The notes beneath the pieces were generated by a model, which saw nothing but the letters and a program-made list of their open reading frames with translations, ran no database searches and was not told the origin of the DNA. Source: a virus. Taken from it: a stretch of 40,681 nt of DNA. The stretch is from positions 1-40,681 of IMG/VR virus record IMGVR_UViG_3300034104_000271, one strand, 5' to 3'. Position 1 is the stretch's first letter. Every line of letters starts with the position of its first letter. The position numbers were made by a program, and so were the translations under genes. This document shows positions 1 to 8,025 of this stretch, in pieces.

Positions 1-57
1 GTAGTGCTAACAACGTAACGACTACCACCGCTGCTTCGTTTATCCCAGAAGTTTGGT
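1..57 (+). CDS. Major capsid protein, exon 1 (3' part; second copy of 40492-40548)
   Basis: These bases continue the capsid reading frame that begins at 40467 and encode its residues from Gly9 to Trp27, ending FIPEVW plus one base of the next codon. The exon ends at T57, which forms the U·G pair of intron helix P1. Joining T57 to base 653 gives a TCA serine codon and the junction EVW-S-DEVIAAYKKN. Without splicing, the frame runs two codons into the intron and stops at 63-65. Confidence 0.85.
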
Positions 58-190
58 TGTCGTGATGGCCAAATAAAAACCGTTTCTGAATAACTGGGAA
101 GGGCGTAGAAAACCCTAATCAGAGGGAACACGAAATACCAAAGTCGCAATTCACTACAGGAGGTAGTATGAAGCGAGTAAGTTGGAAGTA
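1..190. repeat. Terminal direct repeat (circular-assembly overlap), left copy
   Basis: Bases 1-190 repeat as 40492-40681, an offset of 40491, with one difference: G at 64 against A at 40555. The repeat contains coding exon, intron start and the endonuclease start rather than packaging-type sequence, and it stops exactly at the window end. It is therefore best read as the overlap of a circular contig, not a physical terminal repeat. A true redundancy or permuted genome cannot be excluded from sequence alone. Confidence 0.85.
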
Positions 191-652
191 TTTAGCAGGA
201 TTGATTGACGGCGAAGGTTGTATTGACCTCGCCACGACAAAAGTAAACGAACAGTTCTACATTCAGCCGCGTATGCGTATAGGCATGGCGAATGTTGCAC
301 AGTTTTTACTGGTACAGTGTCAAGCCAACTTCGGCGGGCATCTGGAACATCGTGAAAGCAAGAACGATAAGTGGCAAAACTCCACTTCTTGGACATTATC
401 TGGCTACAAAGCAGCTTGTCCCGTTCTTCGCAATGTTGTTAATCATCTTATCTTGAAGAAAGAACAAGCTCGGTTTTGTCTTTGGATGGAGACAAACTTG
501 AAGGGTACACGGCTTCAGCAAGAAGTGCTGGATGCTGTACGAGAAGAGCTTAAGCTAATGAAGCGTGACCCGCACAGACTAAGTGAAACGGCTCAAGAGC
601 ATATTCTAATGCTTTTGGGAAGCTATAGTCGAAAGGATTGAAAAATCCTTAG
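58..652 (+). ncRNA. Group I self-splicing intron in the major capsid gene
   Basis: Helices visible by eye: P1 pairs exon UUUGGU (52-57) with GCCAAA (68-73), with the required U57·G68 wobble at the splice site. P3 is CCGUUUC (80-86) with GAAACGG (585-591). P7 is GACUA (577-581) with UAGUC (626-630). P8 is 595-602 with 609-616. P9 is a 7-bp stem (633-639/644-650) closed by a GAAA tetraloop. The intron ends in G652. AGCUAUAGUC at 621-630 fits the conserved S element. Sequence between 87 and 165 probably holds P4-P6; I could draw only a short stem there (100-103/113-116). Exon joining restores a continuous capsid frame. Subgroup is not assigned. Confidence 0.93.
168..641 (+). CDS. LAGLIDADG homing endonuclease encoded in the capsid intron
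   Basis: A 157-aa protein with one clear LAGLIDADG motif (LAGLIDGEG, residues 9-17). The acidic residue at motif position 8, here Glu16, would bind the metal ion. A single motif implies it acts as a homodimer. Family knowledge: such enzymes cut intron-less alleles near the insertion site so that repair copies the intron. It has a perfect AGGAGG ribosome site (158-163) four bases before ATG. Its 3' coding sequence doubles as intron core: P7, P3 and P8 lie inside it, and its TGA stop spans the P9 tetraloop. It could also have a splicing (maturase) role, which sequence cannot decide. Confidence 0.92.
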   Translation: MKRVSWKYLAGLIDGEGCIDLATTKVNEQFYIQPRMRIGMANVAQFLLVQCQANFGGHLEHRESKNDKWQNSTSWTLSGYKAACPVLRNVVNHLILKKEQARFCLWMETNLKGTRLQQEVLDAVREELKLMKRDPHRLSETAQEHILMLLGSYSRKD

Positions 653-1530
653 CAGACGAAGTTATCGCTGCCTACAAGAAGAATCTTGTGATGGCAAATC
701 TGGTTCGCAAGATGAACCACAAGGGCAAGAAGGGTGACACGATCAACATCCCGATGCCCAGCCGTGCTGTGGCTCAGGCTAAGGGCGCTAACGCTACCGT
801 CAAGATTCAGCAAGACACTGAGTCTAACGTGCAGGTTCTCATCAACAAGCACTTCGAAGTGTCGCGTCTGATCGAAGACATCGTGTCGGTGCAGGCTCTG
901 TCCTCGCTGCGTCGGTTCTACACTGATGACGCTGGCTACGCTCTGGCTCGTCAAGTGGACACGGATCTGATCCAGTTGGGTCGCTCTGCCAACAACGGTG
1001 CTGGCACCAACGTGTACGCTACCGCCTTTGCTGGTGGCAACGGTACGACCGCTTATGTGGCTGCTTCTAATAACGAATCCGCTCTGACCGATGCCGGTAT
1101 CCGTCGTATGATTCAGCGTCTGGACGACAACGATCTGCCGATGGAAGACCGCTTCCTGATCGTTCCTCCGTCTGCTCGCAACACGCTGATGGGCATTGCT
1201 CGTTACACTGAGCAGGCTTTCGTTGGTGAAGGCGGTGCTGCTAACACGATCCGCAATGGTCGTATTGGTAACGTGTACGGCGTGGAAGTCTACGTGACTC
1301 CTAACTGCGACACGACCTCTGGCTCTGGCGCTGCTCGTATCGCTCTGTTGTTCCAGAAGGAAGCTCTGGTGCTGGCTGAGCAAATGGGTGTGCGTTCGCA
1401 GACTCAGTACAAGCAAGAGTACCTGGGTGACCTGCTGACGGTTGACACGCTGTACGGTGTGCAGATTGTCCGTAAGGGCGATGACGCCGATGTGCCCACG
1501 GGTGCGTTCGCTATCGCTGTTCCGGCCTAA
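653..1530 (+). CDS. Major capsid protein, exon 2
   Basis: Encodes residues 28-319 of the capsid protein after splicing (exon 1 at 40467-40548). The exon begins with the last two bases of a split serine codon, then DEVIAAYKKNLVMANLV. Total length of 319 aa fits podoviral major capsid proteins, probably of HK97 fold (inference). The gene follows the scaffolding protein directly. Codon choice is strongly biased toward CTG, CGT, GGT and GCT, as expected for the most abundant phage protein. An ATG at 688 or 691 could allow internal initiation, but no good ribosome site precedes it, and it would remove the conserved N-terminus. A terminator-like hairpin follows the stop. Confidence 0.92.
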
Positions 1531-1538
1531 TTGACATA

Positions 1539-1563
1539 GGAGCCCCTACGGGGGCTTCTTTAT
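1539..1563 (+). terminator. Intrinsic terminator after the capsid gene
   Basis: An 8-bp GC-rich stem (1539-1546/1551-1558, one G·U pair) with a 4-base loop is followed by a short T-rich run. It lies nine bases after the capsid stop. It probably gives partial termination, since the downstream genes have no visible promoter of their own. Confidence 0.7.
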
Positions 1564-1578
1564 AACTTAGGAGGAATT

Positions 1579-1917
1579 ATGCCTTTTACTACCGCTACCG
1601 TCGCCAGTGTCAAGCAAGGGCGTGAACAGTTTGGTGGTGTCTTCAATGAAATGTGGCAAGCTACGTTGACGGTTGATCCGGCTTCGATTGCTGCTGGCGC
1701 AGAAGACACCGGTACGTTCACGATCCCTGGCCTTGCTCTTGGTGACATGGTTTTGGGTGTTGGTCCTGGCGTGAACTTGACTGCTGACGCAGAAGTTCTG
1801 GCCTATGTGTCTGCTGCTAACACGCTGGTTATTCGTATCTCTAACTTGAATGCTTCTGCGGCTCTTGACTTAGCTTCTTCCACTTGGAAGGTTGTCATTG
1901 GTCGTCCTGCGTTCTAA
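1579..1917 (+). CDS. Small virion-associated protein, possible capsid decoration
   Basis: A 112-aa acidic, Ala/Thr/Val-rich protein with no transmembrane segment or recognised motif. Predicted beta-rich stretches such as TLTVDPASIAAG and NTLVIRISNLN fit a small structural protein. It sits between two hairpins directly downstream of the capsid gene, the usual place for a head decoration or stabilising protein. Codon bias matches the capsid gene, suggesting high expression. Ribosome site GGAGG lies just upstream of the ATG. Function is inferred from position only. Confidence 0.7.
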   Translation: MPFTTATVASVKQGREQFGGVFNEMWQATLTVDPASIAAGAEDTGTFTIPGLALGDMVLGVGPGVNLTADAEVLAYVSAANTLVIRISNLNASAALDLASSTWKVVIGRPAF

Positions 1918-1930
1918 TTGTTAACTTTGG

Positions 1931-1948
1931 TGCCCTCTTCGGAGGGCA
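1931..1948 (+). terminator. UUCG-capped hairpin, terminator-like
   Basis: A perfect 7-bp stem TGCCCTC/GAGGGCA closed by a very stable TTCG tetraloop, lying 13 bases after the 112-aa gene stop. No T-run follows, so it may protect the 3' end of the capsid transcript or pause polymerase rather than fully terminate. Confidence 0.55.
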
Positions 1949-1973
1949 TCATCAGTCTCCTTGGAGGTAACTG

Positions 1974-2129
1974 ATGAAGTGGAAATGTAAACTTACCGGT
2001 AACGTAATTGAGTTTACCGAAGATCATGACAACGATGCAATGAAGACCCATGACGGGTATGAGCTTCTTGTCGAAGATAAAGAACAACCTGAGGTGCGTC
2101 GAGGACGACCTCCTAAAGAGGATAAGTAA
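1974..2129 (+). CDS. Small charged protein with AT-hook-like tail
   Basis: A 51-aa ORF preceded by TTGGAGG. It has a Lys/Asp/Glu-rich body and ends RRGRPPKEDK; the GRP core resembles an AT-hook DNA-binding motif. The TAA stop overlaps the ATG of the next gene by one base (TAATG), which supports real translation and coupling. Function unknown. A small DNA-binding or structural accessory protein is possible. Confidence 0.65.
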   Translation: MKWKCKLTGNVIEFTEDHDNDAMKTHDGYELLVEDKEQPEVRRGRPPKEDK

Positions 2130-4324
2130 TGATTCCTGTAACCTATCCATCGTCAGTCAGTACCAGTAAAGAATCACAGATGGTTGTATTCGCTCTGCCC
2201 AGTGTTACTGGTCTTCAGCGGTGGACGGATTACATTCCTGTGAAGTTGCAAGCAACTGGTGCGGACATTGCTAACTCTTTTAATACCAACGGATATCTTG
2301 CTTGTGACTTCTTAGTTACCACTACTGGCAAACAGGCATGGATTGACTACATTCCTGTGTTTGTAGACAATGCTGCAACTACTGCTTGGCAGGTATCAGA
2401 TACTGGTTTTATTCCTTTTAATACGCTTGCTGGTGGTGGTTTATACTACTTAGGCCCTTCGTTAGATTTGAACTTTGTTGGTTCATTGTCTAACCCTTTG
2501 TTTGCTTCTACGGCTGAAGATTACACCTTAAATACTAACTTTCTTTCTTTATTCTATCAGGTAGAAGCACAGTATTCTGTTCAAGGCCCTACCGGGATTG
2601 AACAAAAGAACTTCGCCGACATCGTGACGTTCACGCGGGGCAGTAATGCCACGCAGTTTGACTCTACCGGCACGTTGGTATACGCGCCGATGAATGCGAT
2701 CCGCAACAACATGATGGTTGGTGCGGTGCCCCCATCAACATTTCCGACCAACTGGCAAAGCGTGCTTGTGGCGGGGTTGACTTCAACTGTCGTAGGCACT
2801 GGCACGCTGAATGGCATTACCTACCTTGATGTTCGTGTCAATGGCACGCCTTCAGTCTCGTCGTACTACAACCTTGTGCCGGACATTTTGGTCGCCGGGT
2901 TGTCTGGACAGGCGTGGACAGGGAGTTTTTGGGCGGCCATAGTCGGTGGATCACTGGCTAACACAAATGCAAACATCGAACTAAGAGAGTCAGACGCTGT
3001 TCAAGGTTTCTTGACCAATTCTCTGACAAATATTGCAATTACATCATCTCTTACAAGATACTCGCAAGTTAGAACCCTGAACAACGCAGCAACAGCGTTT
3101 GTTTCAGTTCGATTTGTATGGCAGGTAACGTCTGGTCAGCCAGTTGACTTTACTCTGCGCATCGGCATGCCGCAGCTAGAGCTTGGCTCTGTGGCAACCG
3201 CGGTGAATGCGACTTCAGGCACAGCCTACTATGGCCCCCGCTTCGACTACAACCCTTCGACGCTTGCTGCACAGGGTTTGTTGATTGAGGAGTCCCGCAC
3301 CAATTCCATCCGCAATAACACCGCTCAAGGGGCGGTAGCTGGGACGCCTGGGACGCTGCCGACGAATTGGACGATTCTTGGCATCGGGCTTGGAACTTTA
3401 ACGCAGCAAGTAGTTGGAACGGGAACGACAAACGGCGTCAACTATATTGACTATCGTGTAAGCGGGACGACCAGCACAACCGGCTTCACGCTTAGTTTTG
3501 AACAAGCTGCACAAATTGTTGCAGTGAATGGTCAAACATGGGCAAGCTCGGCTTGGGCTTCTTTAATTGGCGGTTCCACAACAAACATAAATGCATTAAA
3601 TCTAACCATTGATGGGCGTACAGCGGCGGGGGCGTTTGTTGGAGCAGTCAATAATCTGAGTTTGTTAGGCGTAACTTCAACGCTTACAAGGTACACAAGT
3701 ACCGGAACTATCGCTAACGCATCTGTAGAGCGAGTCGTTTTAGGCATAGCGTTCGGATTTGCCTCCGGTGTCACCATCGACATCACCTTGCGTATTGGAT
3801 TACCTCAGCTAGAGCAAGGTGCCTTCGCAACGAGCGTGATCCCCACCACGACCACAGCCCTCACGCGCTCTGCTGATGTGGCGTCGGTGAATACGTTGTC
3901 GCCTTGGTATAACGCGACGGAAGGTACTGCTTATGCAGAGGTCGCTTTAATTGGCCTGTCTGCAACAGCAAACCAAAATGCGCTGCAATTTTCTGATGGA
4001 ACATCAAGCAATCGCATTGCGTTGTACAGACAAAGTTCGGCTCTGAGCACTGCGCTGTCGTTTGGTGCGACCATAAACGGTTCTTCATGGACCACAACTG
4101 CAATCAGAAAAATTGCACTTGGAAACAAATCTGGTGATTCAGCTTTGGCGGATAGCGGCGCGATTGCTGGGACTGGTGTTGGCACTACGGTTCAAAACGT
4201 AAATCAGTTGCGACTTGGTTCAAACCATGACGGGACTGGTGGTTTCTTCAACGGCTACCTCCGCCGCATCACCTACTACCCTCGGAGACTCAGTAACGCT
4301 GATCTCCAAACTATAACTACTTAA
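2129..4324 (+). CDS. Large tail fibre/adhesin with duplicated carbohydrate-binding-like modules
   Basis: A 731-aa protein. Residues 1-155 are unlike the rest and AT-richer. After that come two related modules of about 200 aa, starting near FADIVTFTRG and RFDYNPSTLAAQGLL, each with an IRNNT/M...PTNW stretch and an LRIGxPQLExG end. The last 130 residues (SPWYNATEG to RRITYYPRRLSNADL) resemble concanavalin/LamG-like lectin domains of phage tail proteins. The FTRxSxAT...GLLIEESRTN theme is common in phage fibres. It is paralogous to the next gene. Likely role: virion-surface receptor or polysaccharide binding. No catalytic residues seen. Confidence 0.8.
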   Translation: MIPVTYPSSVSTSKESQMVVFALPSVTGLQRWTDYIPVKLQATGADIANSFNTNGYLACDFLVTTTGKQAWIDYIPVFVDNAATTAWQVSDTGFIPFNTLAGGGLYYLGPSLDLNFVGSLSNPLFASTAEDYTLNTNFLSLFYQVEAQYSVQGPTGIEQKNFADIVTFTRGSNATQFDSTGTLVYAPMNAIRNNMMVGAVPPSTFPTNWQSVLVAGLTSTVVGTGTLNGITYLDVRVNGTPSVSSYYNLVPDILVAGLSGQAWTGSFWAAIVGGSLANTNANIELRESDAVQGFLTNSLTNIAITSSLTRYSQVRTLNNAATAFVSVRFVWQVTSGQPVDFTLRIGMPQLELGSVATAVNATSGTAYYGPRFDYNPSTLAAQGLLIEESRTNSIRNNTAQGAVAGTPGTLPTNWTILGIGLGTLTQQVVGTGTTNGVNYIDYRVSGTTSTTGFTLSFEQAAQIVAVNGQTWASSAWASLIGGSTTNINALNLTIDGRTAAGAFVGAVNNLSLLGVTSTLTRYTSTGTIANASVERVVLGIAFGFASGVTIDITLRIGLPQLEQGAFATSVIPTTTTALTRSADVASVNTLSPWYNATEGTAYAEVALIGLSATANQNALQFSDGTSSNRIALYRQSSALSTALSFGATINGSSWTTTAIRKIALGNKSGDSALADSGAIAGTGVGTTVQNVNQLRLGSNHDGTGGFFNGYLRRITYYPRRLSNADLQTITT

Positions 4325-4339
4325 CGGGAGGAGAAGATC

Positions 4340-5554
4340 ATGGCACTCGTCACTAAAAACTTCAGCGACATCATCACCTTCACCCGTGCGTCCACGGCCA
4401 CGTTCTTCAACTCGGCTGGGGTGCTGACCAGCGCAGCAACCAACGCCCCACGCCTCGACTACAACCCCAGCACGCTGGCGGCTCAGGGGCTGCTGATTGA
4501 AGAGTCCCGCACCAATTCCATCCGCAACAACACGATGGTAGGAGCGGTGGCAGGCACGCCGGGGACGTTGCCGACGAATTGGGCGACTGCAAGTCTTGGC
4601 ACGCTGACCCAGCAGGTAGTTGGCACCGGAACCAGTAATGGGATTACTTACATCGATATCCGTCTTAGTGGCACGACCAGCACAACTCAGTTTTCATTAA
4701 GGTTGGAGCCTAACGGAACCGCTGCAATTCCGGCAGTCAATGGTCAGACATGGACTGGTTCGGCGTGGTTAGCACTTGTTGGCGGAAGCACAACAAATAT
4801 CTCGCAGGTTGGTCAGAGCGGATTACTGTGGGACGCGGGGGGCGCGTTTCTTGGTGGGGGCTACGCAGGCCCACTCAGTCCATCCTCGATAACTGCAAAC
4901 CTCACAAGATTTACGGCTTCAGGCACAAACGCCATTGTCGGAACTGCTTTTATACAGCCGCAAATTTATTTCGTGTTTGCCTCTGGCGTCGCCATCGACA
5001 TCACCTTACGCATCGGCCTGCCGCAGCTAGAGCTTGGCTCGTTTGCCACCTCCGTCATCCCCACCACCACCACCGCGCTGACCCGTGCAGCCGATGTGGC
5101 TTCAGTGAATACGTTGTCGCCTTGGTATAACGCGAGTGCTGGTAGCTTTTATGTGGAAGCAACGGTGGCCCCTGGGCTGTCGGCCTTCCCTAACACCATT
5201 GCTGTTAACGATGGCACGGTTAATAACCGGATTATTTCTTACTTGTTCACAAACGGTTTTTACTCATCAATAACTACCGGCGGTGCATCTCAGGGAACAG
5301 GTGGATTAGTAACACCACCAACTGTTGGCGCGGCGTCTAAATTTGCTTTTGCTTACGCCACAAACCGCCTTCAAGGTGCTGCCAATGGCGCGGCGGGCAC
5401 AGAAGACACAACAGTCACTTTGCCGTCTGGATTGAACATTATGAGAATTGGTGCGGTTTCTGCGACCACCAATTTTTATAACTCTCACATACAGAGAATT
5501 ACTTACTATCCGCGTTCATTGTCACAAGCGGAACTCATCTCCATTACGACATGA
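4340..5554 (+). CDS. Tail fibre/adhesin paralogue with lectin-like C-terminus
   Basis: A 404-aa protein that repeats the module order of the upstream gene: FSDIITFTRASTATFF, then RLDYNPSTLAAQGLLIEESR, an IRNNTMVGAVAG stretch, an LRIGLPQLELGSFATSV segment, and a lectin-like C-terminus ending RITYYPRSLSQAELISIT. A 31-base stretch at about 5105-5135 is identical to 3887-3917 upstream, so the duplication or gene conversion is fairly recent. It starts after GGGAGGAG. Probable surface-binding fibre; host-range function is inferred. Confidence 0.8.
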   Translation: MALVTKNFSDIITFTRASTATFFNSAGVLTSAATNAPRLDYNPSTLAAQGLLIEESRTNSIRNNTMVGAVAGTPGTLPTNWATASLGTLTQQVVGTGTSNGITYIDIRLSGTTSTTQFSLRLEPNGTAAIPAVNGQTWTGSAWLALVGGSTTNISQVGQSGLLWDAGGAFLGGGYAGPLSPSSITANLTRFTASGTNAIVGTAFIQPQIYFVFASGVAIDITLRIGLPQLELGSFATSVIPTTTTALTRAADVASVNTLSPWYNASAGSFYVEATVAPGLSAFPNTIAVNDGTVNNRIISYLFTNGFYSSITTGGASQGTGGLVTPPTVGAASKFAFAYATNRLQGAANGAAGTEDTTVTLPSGLNIMRIGAVSATTNFYNSHIQRITYYPRSLSQAELISITT

Positions 5555-5628
5555 CCCACTTCCTACGCGGATTCCTAGACGGCTTGGCGTTGATGCCGCT
5601 GGTGCGCTGGATCAGGAAACGCAAATGA
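5551..5628 (+). CDS. 25-aa basic peptide between fibre genes
   Basis: An ORF with ATGA overlaps at both ends: its ATG overlaps the stop of the 404-aa fibre, and its TGA overlaps ATG 5625. The peptide starts MTHFLRGFLDGLALMPLVRW and ends in a basic tail, a pattern of one amphipathic or membrane-touching helix. The double overlap suggests translational coupling. No function can be assigned. Confidence 0.45.
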   Translation: MTHFLRGFLDGLALMPLVRWIRKRK

Positions 5629-5963
5629 ACGACCCCTTCGACCCATTCAGTGAGGCACCCATGTACTTTGACTTCTTCCTACGTTTCGACACCGAAGCCG
5701 AGGCCAACGCGGCGCTGTTCACCGAGCAGACCAACGTCCAGGGTGACACCGTGGAGACGGTCTTGTTGCCCAAGTACGCGGCGGTGGATGTCGTTGGCGT
5801 GATCTACAAGCCCACGGGCAAGACGCTGAAGACCCCGGAAGGCCCGGTGGATGAGATGGCTCCGATTGATGGCTGGCATGTCAACGTCAGACACAATGTA
5901 GAAGCACCTGAACTACAACCATTCCAAGTCTATCCTGTAGCACCTAAGAGGATGTGGGCATAA
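5625..5963 (+). CDS. Hypothetical protein in the fibre cluster
   Basis: From ATG 5625 this encodes 112 aa. An alternative ATG at 5661 (MYFDFFLRFDTEAEANAALF) has a GAGG site five bases upstream and looks more like a natural N-terminus, so the true start may be 5661. The MxFxFFLRF...EAxANAAL pattern resembles small conserved phage tail proteins of unknown role. Base composition is GC-rich like the adjacent fibre modules, suggesting the same acquisition. Its stop overlaps the next start (TAATG). Confidence 0.65.
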   Translation: MNDPFDPFSEAPMYFDFFLRFDTEAEANAALFTEQTNVQGDTVETVLLPKYAAVDVVGVIYKPTGKTLKTPEGPVDEMAPIDGWHVNVRHNVEAPELQPFQVYPVAPKRMWA

Positions 5964-6292
5964 TGAGACAATACTCCGTAGGAAACAATCTAGCAGCTAA
6001 CGTAAAAACAACTGTATACACTGTTCCTACGGGGTACTATGCTCTTTGGAATCTGTGTTACGTTGTTAATACTACAGGCAACAACAAGACAGTCGATGTG
6101 TACTGGTACGATAAGAGCGCTAACACTGAAATTGTTATTCTTGATGCTTATTTGTTAACACACACTAACTTCATCAAGTTTGATGGTGGTGCTTACATTG
6201 TACTTGAAGAAGGCGACGAAGTTCGTATTCTGTCTGAAGCTGCTTCAGTGATGAGTACTGTCAATACATTTGAAGTCTACAGGAAGGCATAA
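5963..6292 (+). CDS. Small beta-rich structural protein
   Basis: Starts at ATG 5963, overlapping the previous stop; GTG 5954 is in frame but has weaker support. The 109-aa protein alternates hydrophobic and polar residues (TTVYTVPTGYYALW, NTEIVILDAYLLT), consistent with a small beta-sandwich virion protein. AGAGGATG upstream supplies a ribosome site. It sits among tail genes. Function unknown. Confidence 0.65.
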   Translation: MRQYSVGNNLAANVKTTVYTVPTGYYALWNLCYVVNTTGNNKTVDVYWYDKSANTEIVILDAYLLTHTNFIKFDGGAYIVLEEGDEVRILSEAASVMSTVNTFEVYRKA

Positions 6293-6294
6293 TA

Positions 6295-8025
6295 ATGTGG
6301 CAATTCGATCCTGATACAAGAGAGATTATTTGGGTAGATGATTCCGCCCAGGATACTGAGAATAGTTTGTTTTATTCTCCTCAGCGATTTGATAATGCTT
6401 TATTCATGCCGCCTGCTACAGTATCTGCACCAGCGCCTGCTCCTGCTGTTTCTACTCAGACCCAGCAAAGCAACGGTGTGCCTACTCCTGAACAATGGCA
6501 GCGCATTGCTAATGGCGAGACGATGATATTGGATGGGGTGTATTACTACCCCGAGGCAACTGGTCAGACGGGTAGCATTGAGCAGGGCGATTTGTCGGGC
6601 GGTGAGCTTACCGGACGTATTCTCCGCTACACAAATACTGGCGGCGGCACCCCGTATGAAATATTGGATACGTCTGGTAACGTAATTGGTGCTGACAAAT
6701 TTAAAGGCTCTAAAGGGTTCTTTGGCGATGCGTTCAGCGGCCTTGCCGATATAGTTAAAGAAACCGCACCAATTTGGGCTACTGCATTAACAATGGGCGG
6801 TGCTGGTGGTTTGCTCGGTAGTTCTCTTTCTGGTGGATCATTAACTGGAACTGCTGCAAGTGCTTTAGGAAACGCAGCGATTGCGGGCACAGCAGGCGCT
6901 GCTACCGGACAAGATCCTCTGAAGGCTGCTCTGTTGTCTGCTGGTGGGACTTTTGCTGGTGGACTCTTTGGTGGTGCTGAAGCAGCTACTCCTTCTACGC
7001 TAACTGATGCTCAATTCATTGCTGCTGATGCTGCTCAGTTAGCTGGTCAGGGCTTAGGTGCAGCACAGATTGAACAAGTATTGCAAGCTAGTGGTGTTAA
7101 CGCTGTTGCTGCCATCGGTGCCGCTGATGCAGCTACTTCTGGTTTGTCTGTAGATCAGATTGCCAATGAGATCACGTTAGGTAATCGTGGTCTATTCACT
7201 GAAGCTGCTGCTCCTGTAGCTCCTCCACCACCCGCACCTGTAGAAGTTGCTCCAGTGGCCCCAGAAGCACTACAGACTATTTCGGTTACTGCCGCTGCTC
7301 CTGTAGCCAGCATTGCTGACATAGCTGCTGCTATCCCCGCTGCTGTGGCATCACAGCCTGAGATTGTGTCTGCTCCTTTGCCACCATTGGAGCAGCAAGT
7401 AACTATTACTGGAAGCCAGCAGCCTACTGTTACACTAGAAGACATCTTAGCTGCTGTTGCTTCTCCTGTAGCACCTACACCAGCACCTGTAGCACCGGAG
7501 CCTGCTCCTGTAGTTCTGGCTCCTGCTGAGCAAGTAGTTGAAGTCCCTGGAACTAAAGAAACTCAAAATAATCTTGAAGATGCAATTGCTGCTCTTGTTA
7601 ATCCTGTAGTTGAAGCACCTGTAGCACCTCCTGCTGATCAAGTAATTGAAACTACAGCCAAGAAAGAAGAACCTGTTTCAGTCCCAACAACGGGTGTAAG
7701 CACTGATCTTCCTTCTCAACCTTCTGGTGGTGGTGTAGAGACACAAGATCAAGCAACCAGGACTGAGAAACAGAATACTGGCTTATCATTAGACGATGTG
7801 ATGAATGCCTTAAAAGCCTTTGCTGCTTTATCAGGTACTGGCTTGTTTGGAGGCGGTGGTGGAACTTCACAGCGTCCCTTTGTAGCTCCTACAGCAACTG
7901 TACCGCAGGGCAATGAAGACTACTACAGAGCAATCCAACAATACTACAACACTTACATGCCTCAAACTCCTAGAGATGTGGCTACTCCCTTGCAACAATG
8001 GTATGAAGGTAAATTCGGAGGTTAA
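6295..8025 (+). CDS. Ala/Pro-rich virion protein
   Basis: A 576-aa protein with an acidic N-terminus (MWQFDPDTREIIWVDDSAQD). A Gly/Ala-rich hydrophobic segment (about residues 160-225) could enter membranes. A long Pro/Ala/Val linker (about 300-490) repeats the theme PVAPxPAPV, and the C-terminus is compact and aromatic (EDYYRAIQQYYNTY). Composition suggests an extended, flexible structural or ejection-associated protein. Its last codons (FGG) embed the GGAGG ribosome site of the next gene, exactly as at 12765-12777. No known domain recognised. Confidence 0.7.
   Translation: MWQFDPDTREIIWVDDSAQDTENSLFYSPQRFDNALFMPPATVSAPAPAPAVSTQTQQSNGVPTPEQWQRIANGETMILDGVYYYPEATGQTGSIEQGDLSGGELTGRILRYTNTGGGTPYEILDTSGNVIGADKFKGSKGFFGDAFSGLADIVKETAPIWATALTMGGAGGLLGSSLSGGSLTGTAASALGNAAIAGTAGAATGQDPLKAALLSAGGTFAGGLFGGAEAATPSTLTDAQFIAADAAQLAGQGLGAAQIEQVLQASGVNAVAAIGAADAATSGLSVDQIANEITLGNRGLFTEAAAPVAPPPPAPVEVAPVAPEALQTISVTAAAPVASIADIAAAIPAAVASQPEIVSAPLPPLEQQVTITGSQQPTVTLEDILAAVASPVAPTPAPVAPEPAPVVLAPAEQVVEVPGTKETQNNLEDAIAALVNPVVEAPVAPPADQVIETTAKKEEPVSVPTTGVSTDLPSQPSGGGVETQDQATRTEKQNTGLSLDDVMNALKAFAALSGTGLFGGGGGTSQRPFVAPTATVPQGNEDYYRAIQQYYNTYMPQTPRDVATPLQQWYEGKFGG

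Noticed and set aside
57-61. Alternative 5' splice site after T60, giving EVW-L-S-DEV
   Set aside because: It also restores the frame, but P1 pairs perfectly only with the exon ending at T57 (U57·G68), and EVWSDEV is the sequence I expect in related capsid proteins.
1-190. Physical direct terminal repeat like that of T7
   Set aside because: The repeat is coding/intron sequence ending at the arbitrary window ends; circular-assembly overlap is simpler.
649-1416. 255-aa open frame antisense to the capsid gene
   Set aside because: It mirrors the strong codon bias of the capsid gene; it has no ribosome site or domain and opposes the operon direction.
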